Positions 56,686 to 64,000 of a stretch of DNA of 64,000 nucleotides are shown here, piece after piece (positions within the stretch are counted from its first letter, which is position 1; each line of letters opens with the position of its first letter). The notes beneath the pieces are model-generated. The model saw nothing but the letters and a program-made list of their open reading frames with translations, searched no databases and was not told the origin of the DNA. Source of the DNA: Gemmatimonadota bacterium (GTDB lineage: Bacteria; Gemmatimonadota; Gemmatimonadetes; Longimicrobiales; Gaopeijiaceae); assembly GCA_022825135.1 (NCBI GenBank), contig JAJDYN010000012.1, forward strand, positions 1-64,000. Direction: 5' to 3'. A program made the position numbers and the translations under genes.

Positions 56686-58458
56686 ATGACTGATCCGAAA
56701 CTCGAGCGCACTTCCCGGCGGTCGCGCATGGCGGGAAGCCTCCGCGAGCAGGACGCGGGCCGCACGCAGCAACTCGCCGGCTGGGTTCATCGGCGCCGTG
56801 ACCTGGGCGGCATGGTGTTCATCGATCTGCGCGACCGCTCGGGGATCGTGCAGGTTTCCTTCGGCCCCGACTGGACGGAGGCGGAGTCGTTCCGAGCCGC
56901 CGGCAGGCTCGGCGCCGAAGACGTGATCGCGGTGCGCGGCGAGGTCGTCCGGCGGCCCGCGGACGCTCGAAATCCCGAAATGGCGACCGGAGCGGTGGAA
57001 CTGCAGGCCACGAGCTTCGAACTGCTCGGGGACGCGGACACGCCCGCCATCCCGGTGCATCAGAACCCCGGAGAGGAGCCTCCCGCGGAGGAACTGAGGC
57101 TGCTGCACCGACACCTGGACCTGAGGCGCGCGCCCATGCAGGCCGCGCTCAAGCTTCGTCACCGGCTGGTGCTCGAGACCCGCAACTACCTCGACCGGCT
57201 GGGCTTCCTCGAGATCGAGACCCCGATCCTCACGAAGCCGATGCCCGAGGGAGCGCGCGACTTCCTGGTGCCCAGCCGGGTCCACCCGGGAGAGTTCTAC
57301 GCGCTGCCGCAGAGCCCGCAGATCTACAAGCAGATCCTCATGACGGCGGGCTTCGACCGCTACTTCCAGATCGCGCGCTGTTTCCGCGACGAGGATCAGC
57401 GCACGGACCGGCAGCCGGAGTTCACGCAGATCGACGTCGAGGCCTCGTTCATCGCGCCGGAGGATCTTCTGGGGTGGATCGAGGGGCTCATGGTCCGCCT
57501 TTCCGAGGTGGCGGGGATGGGCACGCCCGCGCCGTTCCAGCGACTGGCGTACCGCGATGCCCTGGAGTGCTACGGAAGCGACCGTCCCGACCTCCGCTTC
57601 GGGCTCGAGATCGAGGACTGGTCGAAGGCCTTCTCGGATGTGGACTTCCGCATCACGCGCGCGGCGCTGGACGCGGGCGGACGCGTGCGCGGGCTTTGCG
57701 TTCGGGGAGGCGCATCGCTTTCGCGCAAGCAGGTGGGGGTGATCGAGTCGGCCGCGCGGAAGGCAGGCGCGCCCGGGCTGCTCTGGGTCAAGCGCACCGA
57801 GGACGGCGGCTCGGGCCCGCTCGCCCGCTTCCTGGGCGAGGGGCACTACGACGCGCTGGGCCTTCGGGCCGGCGATCTGGCCCTGGCCGCGGCCGGGCCG
57901 GACGCCGTTACCTCCCCGGCGCTCGCGGCGGCGAGGCTGCGCGCGGCGGAAGTGGCCGCCATGCCCCGCGACCGGGAACACGCGTGGGCGTGGGTCCTCG
58001 ACTTCCCGCTCTTCGATCCGCTTCCCGACGGGGCGGGCATCACCTTCAACCACCATCCCTTCGTGATGCCGGCGGAAGAGGACCTGCCTCGCCTGGAGTC
58101 GGATCCGCTGTCGTGCGGGGCACGCGCGTACGACCTGGTGTATAACGGTTCCGAACTCGGGTCGGGCAGCCTGCGCATTCACGACGCGGGATTGCAGGAG
58201 CGCGTGCTGCGGGTACTGGGGCTGGGCGACCAGCAGATCGAGGAGCGCTTCGGGTTCCTCCTCAGGGCGCTGCGCTCGGGTGCTCCTCCGCACGGCGGCA
58301 TCGCCCTGGGGATGGACCGCATCGTGCAGCATTTCGCCGGAGCCGCAAGCCTGAGAGACGTGATCGCGTTCCCGAAGACCACCGCGGCGAGGGCGCTCTT
58401 CGAGGCCGCGCCCGGACGTCCGGGGAGGGCGGAGCTGGAGGCGCTGAAGCTGGCATGA
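56686..58458 (+). CDS. aspS: Aspartyl-tRNA synthetase
   Basis: This class II synthetase of ~590 residues has an OB-fold anticodon domain (VHRRRDLGGMVFIDLRDRSGI) and motif 2 (FQIARCFRDEDQRTDRQPEF split). It also has a bacterial GAD insert and motif 3 (GIALGMDRIVQHFAG). A bacterial-type AspRS with non-discriminating potential cannot be excluded. The ATG at 56686 (MTDPKLERT) or 56728 could be the start. It is first in aspS-phoH-pgpH-like-ybeY. Confidence 0.96.
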   Translation: MTDPKLERTSRRSRMAGSLREQDAGRTQQLAGWVHRRRDLGGMVFIDLRDRSGIVQVSFGPDWTEAESFRAAGRLGAEDVIAVRGEVVRRPADARNPEMATGAVELQATSFELLGDADTPAIPVHQNPGEEPPAEELRLLHRHLDLRRAPMQAALKLRHRLVLETRNYLDRLGFLEIETPILTKPMPEGARDFLVPSRVHPGEFYALPQSPQIYKQILMTAGFDRYFQIARCFRDEDQRTDRQPEFTQIDVEASFIAPEDLLGWIEGLMVRLSEVAGMGTPAPFQRLAYRDALECYGSDRPDLRFGLEIEDWSKAFSDVDFRITRAALDAGGRVRGLCVRGGASLSRKQVGVIESAARKAGAPGLLWVKRTEDGGSGPLARFLGEGHYDALGLRAGDLALAAAGPDAVTSPALAAARLRAAEVAAMPRDREHAWAWVLDFPLFDPLPDGAGITFNHHPFVMPAEEDLPRLESDPLSCGARAYDLVYNGSELGSGSLRIHDAGLQERVLRVLGLGDQQIEERFGFLLRALRSGAPPHGGIALGMDRIVQHFAGAASLRDVIAFPKTTAARALFEAAPGRPGRAELEALKLA

Positions 58459-59432
58459 CGCAGACAATGGTGGAGCACCGCCTCGACACGGAAGGAGCAG
58501 ATCCGCTCCTGCTGGCCGGGGTCAACGACGCAAACATGCAGGGTCTGGCGAGCCTCTTCGGCATCCGGGTGATCCTGCGCGGCGACCGGCTGCTGCTCTC
58601 GGGCGCGCTCGAGGGCGTGGAGCGGGCCGTCCCCGTGGTGCGCCACATGATCGAGCTGGCGCGCATGAGGGTCGGGTTCGACGCCTCCGACATCGCGCGC
58701 TTCGCCGAGGAGCGAGCGACCGGCAGCCTCCCCGCGTCCGCGGAGGCGGGCGAGTCGTCCCGCATAGCGCTGCCCGGGTCGCGCCGGGTGATCAGCCCGC
58801 GCTCCGAGGGCCAGCGGCGCTACGTCGAAGCCATCGACAGCTTCGAGATCGTCATTTCGATCGGTCCGGCCGGCACCGGCAAGACCTATCTGGCCGTGGC
58901 CAAGGCGGTTGAGGCCCTCTACCGCAAGCGGGTGCGGCGCATCGTGCTGGCCCGGCCCGCGGTGGAGGCGGGCGAGAACCTGGGCTTTCTCCCCGGCGAC
59001 CTGCAGGAGAAGGTCGACCCCTACCTGCGGCCGCTCTACGATGCGCTGGAGGACATGATGCCGCCCGAGCGCGTGCGCCGCGCACTGGACGATCGCACCA
59101 TCGAAATCGCGCCCCTCGCCTACATGCGCGGCCGCACCCTTTCGGACGCTTTCGTCATCCTGGACGAGGCCCAGAACGCCACCCGCGCCCAGATGAAGAT
59201 GTTCCTGACCCGGCTGGGCCTGAACTCGCGCGTGGTCATCACCGGCGACAAGACCCAGATCGACCTCCCCAACCGGGCCGATTCGGGTCTGCTTCAGGTT
59301 GAGAACATCCTCCGTAACGTGAAGGGCATCGCGCTCGTCTATCTGGATGCGGTGGACGTCATCCGCCATCGCCTGGTGAAGCACATCATCCGCGCGTACG
59401 AGAAGGACACTGCGGAAGGGGAATCCGGGTGA
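58455..59432 (+). CDS. PhoH-family ATPase
   Basis: This 325-residue protein has Walker A IGPAGTGKTYLAVA and Walker B-like DAFVILDEAQNATRAQMKMFLTRLG, then GDKTQIDLP, characteristic of PhoH. Often found upstream of ybeY and the 7TM-HD gene, as here, in a conserved RNA-processing neighbourhood. The start overlaps the aspS stop by 4 nt. Confidence 0.92.
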   Translation: MTQTMVEHRLDTEGADPLLLAGVNDANMQGLASLFGIRVILRGDRLLLSGALEGVERAVPVVRHMIELARMRVGFDASDIARFAEERATGSLPASAEAGESSRIALPGSRRVISPRSEGQRRYVEAIDSFEIVISIGPAGTGKTYLAVAKAVEALYRKRVRRIVLARPAVEAGENLGFLPGDLQEKVDPYLRPLYDALEDMMPPERVRRALDDRTIEIAPLAYMRGRTLSDAFVILDEAQNATRAQMKMFLTRLGLNSRVVITGDKTQIDLPNRADSGLLQVENILRNVKGIALVYLDAVDVIRHRLVKHIIRAYEKDTAEGESG

Positions 59433-61717
59433 CGCTCTGGCGCATGCTGTCGAGCCCGCCCGGGCGCCTCTGGCCCGAGGCGGTCGTGCACCACGGCGCG
59501 CGCGTCGTGATGCTCGCCGGACTCGCCCTCGTGGTGACTGTGGGGTTTCCCCCCAACCCGCGGGTCGCCGACGTGAGCGGGTACGAGGCCGGGGTGGTCG
59601 CGACCGAGGACCTGATTGCCGAGGTCGAGTTCGCGGTGCCCAAGTCCGTGACCGAACTGGAGCGCGACCGGGCGGCCGCGGTAGCCGCGGTGCCGATGAT
59701 CTACCGCCACCGCCCGGAGGCGGGCGACTCCACCGCCGAAGCCCTCGACCGCTTCTTCGCCACGGTCGAAGAGACCCTGGAGGGGGACTCTGTCGCGCTC
59801 GACTCCGTGCTGGCGGCCGAGAACATCGCAGCGACGCCCGCGCTGGTGGAGACGCTGCGGGATGCGGCCGTCCGCGAAGCGGTCCACGTGGCCGCACTGC
59901 TGGCCGCGCGCGAGCTCATCCCGGCCGGCGTGGTCGACGCGACGACACGGGATTTCCTGGGCGACCGCATCACGGTGCTCGACGAGGGCGGCGAACGTTT
60001 CGTGCCGGCCGGGGAGCTGCTTACCGCCACCGACCTGTACAACCGCTCCGCCGAGCTGCTGCCCCCCGACGCTTCTCCTGAGGCGACCGAGATCCTGCGT
60101 CTGCTCCTCATCCGCTTCCGCGAGTTCAGCTACGTGCCCAACCAGGAGGCCACGGCGGCCCGGCGCACGGCCGCCCGCCAGTCCGTCGCCACCACGCGCG
60201 GCAACGTGCTCACCGGAGAGGCCATCCTGCGCGCCAACCAGCAGGTCACCGCAGAAGACCTGGTCCGCCTGCGCGCCTACGAGGAGCAGCTGCGCACGCT
60301 CGGGCTGCTCGGCGCCACCGCCACCGGGTTCCTGCCGTCCCTCGGCGCGTACCTCCTCCAGGTGCTGCTGCTCGGGATGCTCTGGATCGTGCTGTGGGCC
60401 TATCGCGGCGAGGTGTACTCCAACTTCCGCTGGATGACGCTCCTGGCCCTGCTGCTGGCGACCTACTTCGCCTCCGCGATCGTCATTTCGCGGGTTGCCA
60501 TCTTCCCGCCCGAGCTGCTCCCCATAGCCTTCGTGACGCTCTCGGTGGCGGTGGTGTGGGACGGCCGCCTCGCGCTCATGCTCGCGCTTGTGCTGGCCGT
60601 CGTCACCGCGTCGCTCACACCCTTCCAGGGCGCGGACGTGATGGTGACCACCATGGTCGGCGGCGGCGCGGCGGCGCTCGGCGTCGGGGTGGTGCGACGG
60701 CGCTCGCAGAGCTGGACCTTCATCGCCATCATTGCCGCATCCTACGCTCTCGTCACGCTCTCTCTGTGGCTCAGCCGGATGCAGCCCTCCGCGGGGGTGC
60801 TCTCCTCCATCGGCTGGACCACCGGAAACGCCATCGTGAGCGCGGGCCTGGCGCTCCTCTTCGTACCCGCCTTCGAGTGGTTCACGGGCATCACCACCGA
60901 TCAGACCCTGCTTGAGTTCGCGGACCCCAACCACACACTGCTCAAACGCCTGTCGATGGAGGCGCCGGGTACCTACGCCCACACCATCAACGTGGCCAAC
61001 CTGGCGGAAGCGGCGGGAACCGCCATCGGCGCCAACGGGCTCCTGTGCCGGGTGGGGACTTACTATCACGATGTCGGCAAGGTGCTCGAACCGCAGTACT
61101 TCATCGAGAATCAGCACGGAGGCGTCAACCCGCACGACCGCCTGGAGCCGGCGATCTCGGCGGCCATCCTGCGGCGCCACGTGACCGAGGGACTCCGGCT
61201 CGCCCGTCAGGAAAAGCTGCCCGCGGCCATCTCCGCCTTCATCGCCGAACACCATGGCACCCAGCGCATCGGCTACTTCTACGGCAAGGCGCTCGATCAG
61301 GCGGGCGAAGAGAATGTCGACCCAACCGAGTTCCACTATGCGGGACCGAAGCCACAGTCCAGGGAGACGGCGGTGGTGCTCCTGGCAGATCCCGTGGAGT
61401 CGGCCGCGCGCACCCTGCGCGATCCAACCCCGGAACGCATAAGAGCCATGATCGACGCGATCGTGGACAGCCGGGTGGCCGATGGCCAGCTGGACGAGAC
61501 TCCGCTCACCTTCGCGCAGGTCTCGCTCGTGAAGGAGCAGTTCGCGACCGTGCTCGAAGCGATGTACCACCGCCGCATCGACTATCCCGAAACCGAGCAT
61601 ATCAGCAAGGCTCGCGACAGCGGGGGCGGCGATGAGGACGGAACCGCCTCGGCCGGCGACGGCGGGAACCGGACCGCGTCCGGCGCGGACCCGGCCGCCC
61701 ACTCCTCCACCGCCTGA
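59429..61717 (+). CDS. 7TM-HD family phosphodiesterase (PgpH-like)
   Basis: This 762-residue membrane protein has an N-terminal extracytoplasmic region and ~7 membrane helices around residues 290-470 (YLLQVLLLGMLWIVLWAY, TLLALLLATYFASAIVIS, and others). A C-terminal HD domain follows with LSMEAPGTYAHTINVANLAE, TYYHDVGK and IAEHHGT. PgpH homologues hydrolyse c-di-AMP. The start overlaps the phoH-family stop. It lies before ybeY. Confidence 0.9.
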   Translation: MTLWRMLSSPPGRLWPEAVVHHGARVVMLAGLALVVTVGFPPNPRVADVSGYEAGVVATEDLIAEVEFAVPKSVTELERDRAAAVAAVPMIYRHRPEAGDSTAEALDRFFATVEETLEGDSVALDSVLAAENIAATPALVETLRDAAVREAVHVAALLAARELIPAGVVDATTRDFLGDRITVLDEGGERFVPAGELLTATDLYNRSAELLPPDASPEATEILRLLLIRFREFSYVPNQEATAARRTAARQSVATTRGNVLTGEAILRANQQVTAEDLVRLRAYEEQLRTLGLLGATATGFLPSLGAYLLQVLLLGMLWIVLWAYRGEVYSNFRWMTLLALLLATYFASAIVISRVAIFPPELLPIAFVTLSVAVVWDGRLALMLALVLAVVTASLTPFQGADVMVTTMVGGGAAALGVGVVRRRSQSWTFIAIIAASYALVTLSLWLSRMQPSAGVLSSIGWTTGNAIVSAGLALLFVPAFEWFTGITTDQTLLEFADPNHTLLKRLSMEAPGTYAHTINVANLAEAAGTAIGANGLLCRVGTYYHDVGKVLEPQYFIENQHGGVNPHDRLEPAISAAILRRHVTEGLRLARQEKLPAAISAFIAEHHGTQRIGYFYGKALDQAGEENVDPTEFHYAGPKPQSRETAVVLLADPVESAARTLRDPTPERIRAMIDAIVDSRVADGQLDETPLTFAQVSLVKEQFATVLEAMYHRRIDYPETEHISKARDSGGGDEDGTASAGDGGNRTASGADPAAHSSTA

Positions 61718-61732
61718 CCGGCCCCCGGAACC

Positions 61733-62230
61733 GTGACCGGGCCCGAGGTGCTGCTCGACGTCGACTCCCCGGTCGCGGCCGAATCCGGGACGTTGGCCCG
61801 GACCCGCGCGAGCCTGGCACGTGCGGTGCGCACGACGCTGGCGGACGAGGGAACGAGCAACGGCGAGGTGTCGCTCACCCTCGTCGGAGACGACCGCATC
61901 CGTGCCCTGAATCGCGACTACCTCGGCCGCGACCGGGTGACAGACATAATCTCCTTCGCCCTCCAGGGTCCGGGCGAGCCGCTGCTGGCCGACATCTACA
62001 TCGGATACCGGCAGGCCCTGCGCCAGGCGGCCGAACTGGGATTGTCCGCCCACGAGGAGCTGGTGCGGCTCGCGATCCACGGCACCCTCCACGCGCTGGG
62101 GTACGACCATCCCGCGGAGGACCGCTTCTCGAGCGCGTTCTTCCGCCGCCAGGAAGCGCTGGTGAAGCGCGTGCTTGCCGCCGCCGACGGGTCCCGCGAG
62201 AATTCTCGCGCCTCGTCGAACCCGCCCTAG
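61733..62230 (+). CDS. ybeY: Endoribonuclease YbeY
   Basis: This 165-residue zinc-dependent ribonuclease matures 16S rRNA. The metal motif is HGTLHALGYDHPAED. The opening EVSLTLVGDDRIRALNRDYLGRDRVTDIISF (read as two strands) is typical. GTG start. It follows the PgpH-like gene by 15 nt. Confidence 0.93.
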   Translation: MTGPEVLLDVDSPVAAESGTLARTRASLARAVRTTLADEGTSNGEVSLTLVGDDRIRALNRDYLGRDRVTDIISFALQGPGEPLLADIYIGYRQALRQAAELGLSAHEELVRLAIHGTLHALGYDHPAEDRFSSAFFRRQEALVKRVLAAADGSRENSRASSNPP

Positions 62231-62247
62231 CTTCCGGACCATTCGCC

Positions 62248-63603
62248 GTGTCGTCGCAAGAGTCCCTCGCGCTCCGCAAGGAGGTTCTGCTGGCCGCGAT
62301 CGCCCAGGGGAACATCGCGGAGGCGAACCATATCCTGGCGAAGCTCCATCCCTCGGATGTGGCGGACGTCCTGGAGTCGCTCTCGGACGCCGACCGCCTT
62401 GTGGTCCTGCGTGCTCTCCCCGCGGAACTGGCCTCCGAGACCCTTTCCGAGATGGAGGAGGACGAGCACGCGGCGGATCTGCTCGCGGCCATGACGCCCC
62501 ACCGCGGCGCGAAACTCCTGAGCGAGCTGGCCGACGACGACGCCACCGACCTGGTGGCCGACCTGCAGCCCGAGGAGCGGGCGCGCATCCTCGCGGAAAT
62601 GTCCGTCGAGGACGCGGGAGAGATCCGCGAACTGCTCGCCTATGCGGAGGAGAGCGCGGGCGGCATCATGACCGCGGCGCTGGTCTCGGTCCCCGAAACC
62701 CTCACCGCGGGGCAGGCGATCGAGGAGGTCCGCCGGCAGGGCAGGGAGGTGGAGGACTTCTACACCGTGTGGGTTGTCGACGGCAGCGGGCGGCTGGTGG
62801 GAACGGTCCCTCTGGACGATCTGATCCTGGCTGAGCCGGGGGACCCGGTGTCGACGCTGGTAGCGCCCGTGGCGGCGGCGGTGAGCCCGGACGAGGACCA
62901 GGAGGAAGTTGGCCGCCTGATGGCTCGCTACAACCTGCCCACCGTGCCGGTGGTCGATCCCGGCGGAAGGCTGCTGGGCCGCATCACCTTCGACGACGTG
63001 CTCGAGGTCATGGAAGCCGAGCAGACCGAGGACATCCTGCGCTTCGGCGGCGTCCCGGACGACGAGTCTCTGGGCGCGAGCTGGGTGGCGGCGGTGCGAA
63101 CCCGCCTTCCCTGGCTGATGCTGAACCTGCTGACCGCGACCGCGGCGGCGCTGGTGGTCTATTTCTACGCCGATACCGTCCAGAGTGCGGTCATTCTCGC
63201 GGTCGTCATGCCGGTGATCGCCGGGATGGGCGGCAACGCCGGGTCCCAGGCCCTGGCGGTGACGGTGCGGCGGCTGGCGTTGCGCGACGATGTGGGCGCC
63301 GATCCGCGGGCGGTGGTGGGCAAGGAAGTCCTGGTGGGGCTGGTGAACGGGGCCGTGCTGGGAGGCATCGTGGCCGGGGCGAGCCTGCTGGTCCCGGGCG
63401 GCGATCCGCGCCTCGGCCTGGTCGTGCTGATCTCGATGTGGGGCACGATGCTGATGGCGGGGTTCGGAGGGGCGTTCATCCCGATGCTGCTCCACCGCCT
63501 GGGACTCGATCCGGCGGTGGCGTCCTCGGTCTTTCTGCACACCGCAACCGATCTTCTGGGCTTCGTGCTCCTGCTGGGCCTCGCCACCGCCCTCCTGATG
63601 TAG
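62248..63603 (+). CDS. mgtE: Magnesium transporter MgtE
   Basis: This 451-residue Mg2+ channel has an N-terminal helical MgtE_N domain (LHPSDVADVLESL, ELADDDATDLVADL), two CBS domains (residues ~130-255, including GGIMTAALVSV) and five membrane helices at the C-terminus (LPWLMLNLLTATAAALVVYF, AVVMPVIAGMGGNAGSQALA). The GGNAGSQ is the family's conserved signature. GTG start after ybeY by 17 nt. Confidence 0.94.
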   Translation: MSSQESLALRKEVLLAAIAQGNIAEANHILAKLHPSDVADVLESLSDADRLVVLRALPAELASETLSEMEEDEHAADLLAAMTPHRGAKLLSELADDDATDLVADLQPEERARILAEMSVEDAGEIRELLAYAEESAGGIMTAALVSVPETLTAGQAIEEVRRQGREVEDFYTVWVVDGSGRLVGTVPLDDLILAEPGDPVSTLVAPVAAAVSPDEDQEEVGRLMARYNLPTVPVVDPGGRLLGRITFDDVLEVMEAEQTEDILRFGGVPDDESLGASWVAAVRTRLPWLMLNLLTATAAALVVYFYADTVQSAVILAVVMPVIAGMGGNAGSQALAVTVRRLALRDDVGADPRAVVGKEVLVGLVNGAVLGGIVAGASLLVPGGDPRLGLVVLISMWGTMLMAGFGGAFIPMLLHRLGLDPAVASSVFLHTATDLLGFVLLLGLATALLM

Positions 63604-63609
63604 CGGATA

Positions 63610-64000
63610 TTGGACATCCCGACCGAGATCCTGATCGACGGACACTCGCTCACACTTGAAGCGGTGGAGGAAGTGGCGCGCGCGGCCCCCGGCAGGCACC
63701 GCCTTTCACTGGACGCCGCGGCCGCCCGGCGCATGCGGGCCTCCCGGGCGACGATCGAGCGGCTGATCCGCTCGGGCGAGCCGGTCTACGGCATGACGAC
63801 CGGATTCGGGCGGCTGGCCGAGGTGGTGATTGCCCCGGAGGACCGGCGCGCCCTGCAGCACAATCTCATTCGCAGCCATGCCTCGGGCGTCGGCGGGCCC
63901 CTCGCCCGCGAATGCGTGCGCGCAATCATGCTGTTGCGCGCGAACGCCCTGGCCCGCGGACACTCGGGGTGCCGCACCACGCTCGTGGAGCGCGTGTTGG
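63610..64000 (+). CDS. hutH: Histidine ammonia-lyase-type protein, cut by the window end
   Basis: The first ~130 residues match the aromatic amino acid lyase (HAL/PAL) N-terminus: PVYGMTTGFGRLAEVVI, LQHNLIRSHASGVGGPL and IMLLRANALARGHSGC. The MIO-forming Ala-Ser-Gly lies beyond the window, so HAL versus other lyases is not settled. TTG at 63610 is the only visible start. It is the last gene of this strand's run, 7 nt after mgtE. Confidence 0.82.
   Translation, partial: MDIPTEILIDGHSLTLEAVEEVARAAPGRHRLSLDAAAARRMRASRATIERLIRSGEPVYGMTTGFGRLAEVVIAPEDRRALQHNLIRSHASGVGGPLARECVRAIMLLRANALARGHSGCRTTLVERVL

Noticed and set aside
59339-62242. Very long minus-strand open frame opposite the PgpH-like and ybeY genes
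   Set aside because: Antisense shadow; low-complexity His/Gly/Arg-rich translation without domains.

Overview
The window is GC-rich bacterial chromosome. Outer-membrane beta-barrels, short lipoproteins, a six-bladed-propeller lipoprotein and a Gram-positive-style PurS/PurQ/PurL system occur together, which suggests a Gemmatimonadota-like Gram-negative. That assignment is inference; there is no rRNA here to confirm it.

Positions 1-15,800 form a defence and mobile-DNA island with visibly lower GC in places. In order it holds: a SIR2-domain remnant fused to a SEC-C zinc knuckle; an orphan HicB; a complete type I restriction-modification operon (hsdM-hsdS-hsdR) followed by a Fic/Doc protein; a decayed IS481-family element; a three-gene minus-strand cassette (GHKL-type ATPase, STAS-like protein, membrane-anchored protein); an intact IS481-family element in the opposite orientation; and a frameshifted vapC. 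The ATPase/STAS/membrane cassette is the best candidate here for an undescribed system.

Positions 15,800-35,800 are accessory or lineage-specific. They hold a metallo-beta-lactamase-fold hydrolase, a pRiA4b ORF-3-like protein, an internally deleted Rpn nuclease gene, a voltage-gated-type K+ channel, broken and intact toxin-antitoxin loci (DUF433/DUF5615, hicAB, hicB with a hicA scar), a 12-repeat ankyrin protein, envelope proteins and lipoproteins, an acetamidase/formamidase, an alkaline-phosphatase-superfamily enzyme, and a tRNA-Ser(UGA) whose 3' end sits in an imperfect tandem duplication.

Positions 35,900-64,000 are core metabolism in tightly coupled operons. The minus-strand run truA-fsa-purB-purC-pssA-purS-purQ-purL-purF makes IMP and AMP precursors, with phosphatidylserine synthase, a transaldolase-like enzyme and a pseudouridine synthase carried along. 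Divergent to it is trpD. Next come lexA (minus) and trpC-trpF-trpB-trpA (plus), then an NFACT/RqcH-like protein that converges on trpA and overlaps its 3' end by 50 nt. The end of the window holds a yqeK-like gene, a LytR_C protein, lepB, rlmN, aspS, phoH, a PgpH-like 7TM-HD phosphodiesterase, ybeY, mgtE and the start of a histidine-ammonia-lyase-type gene. Many starts overlap the preceding stop by 4 nt (ATGA/GTGA), which indicates translational coupling.
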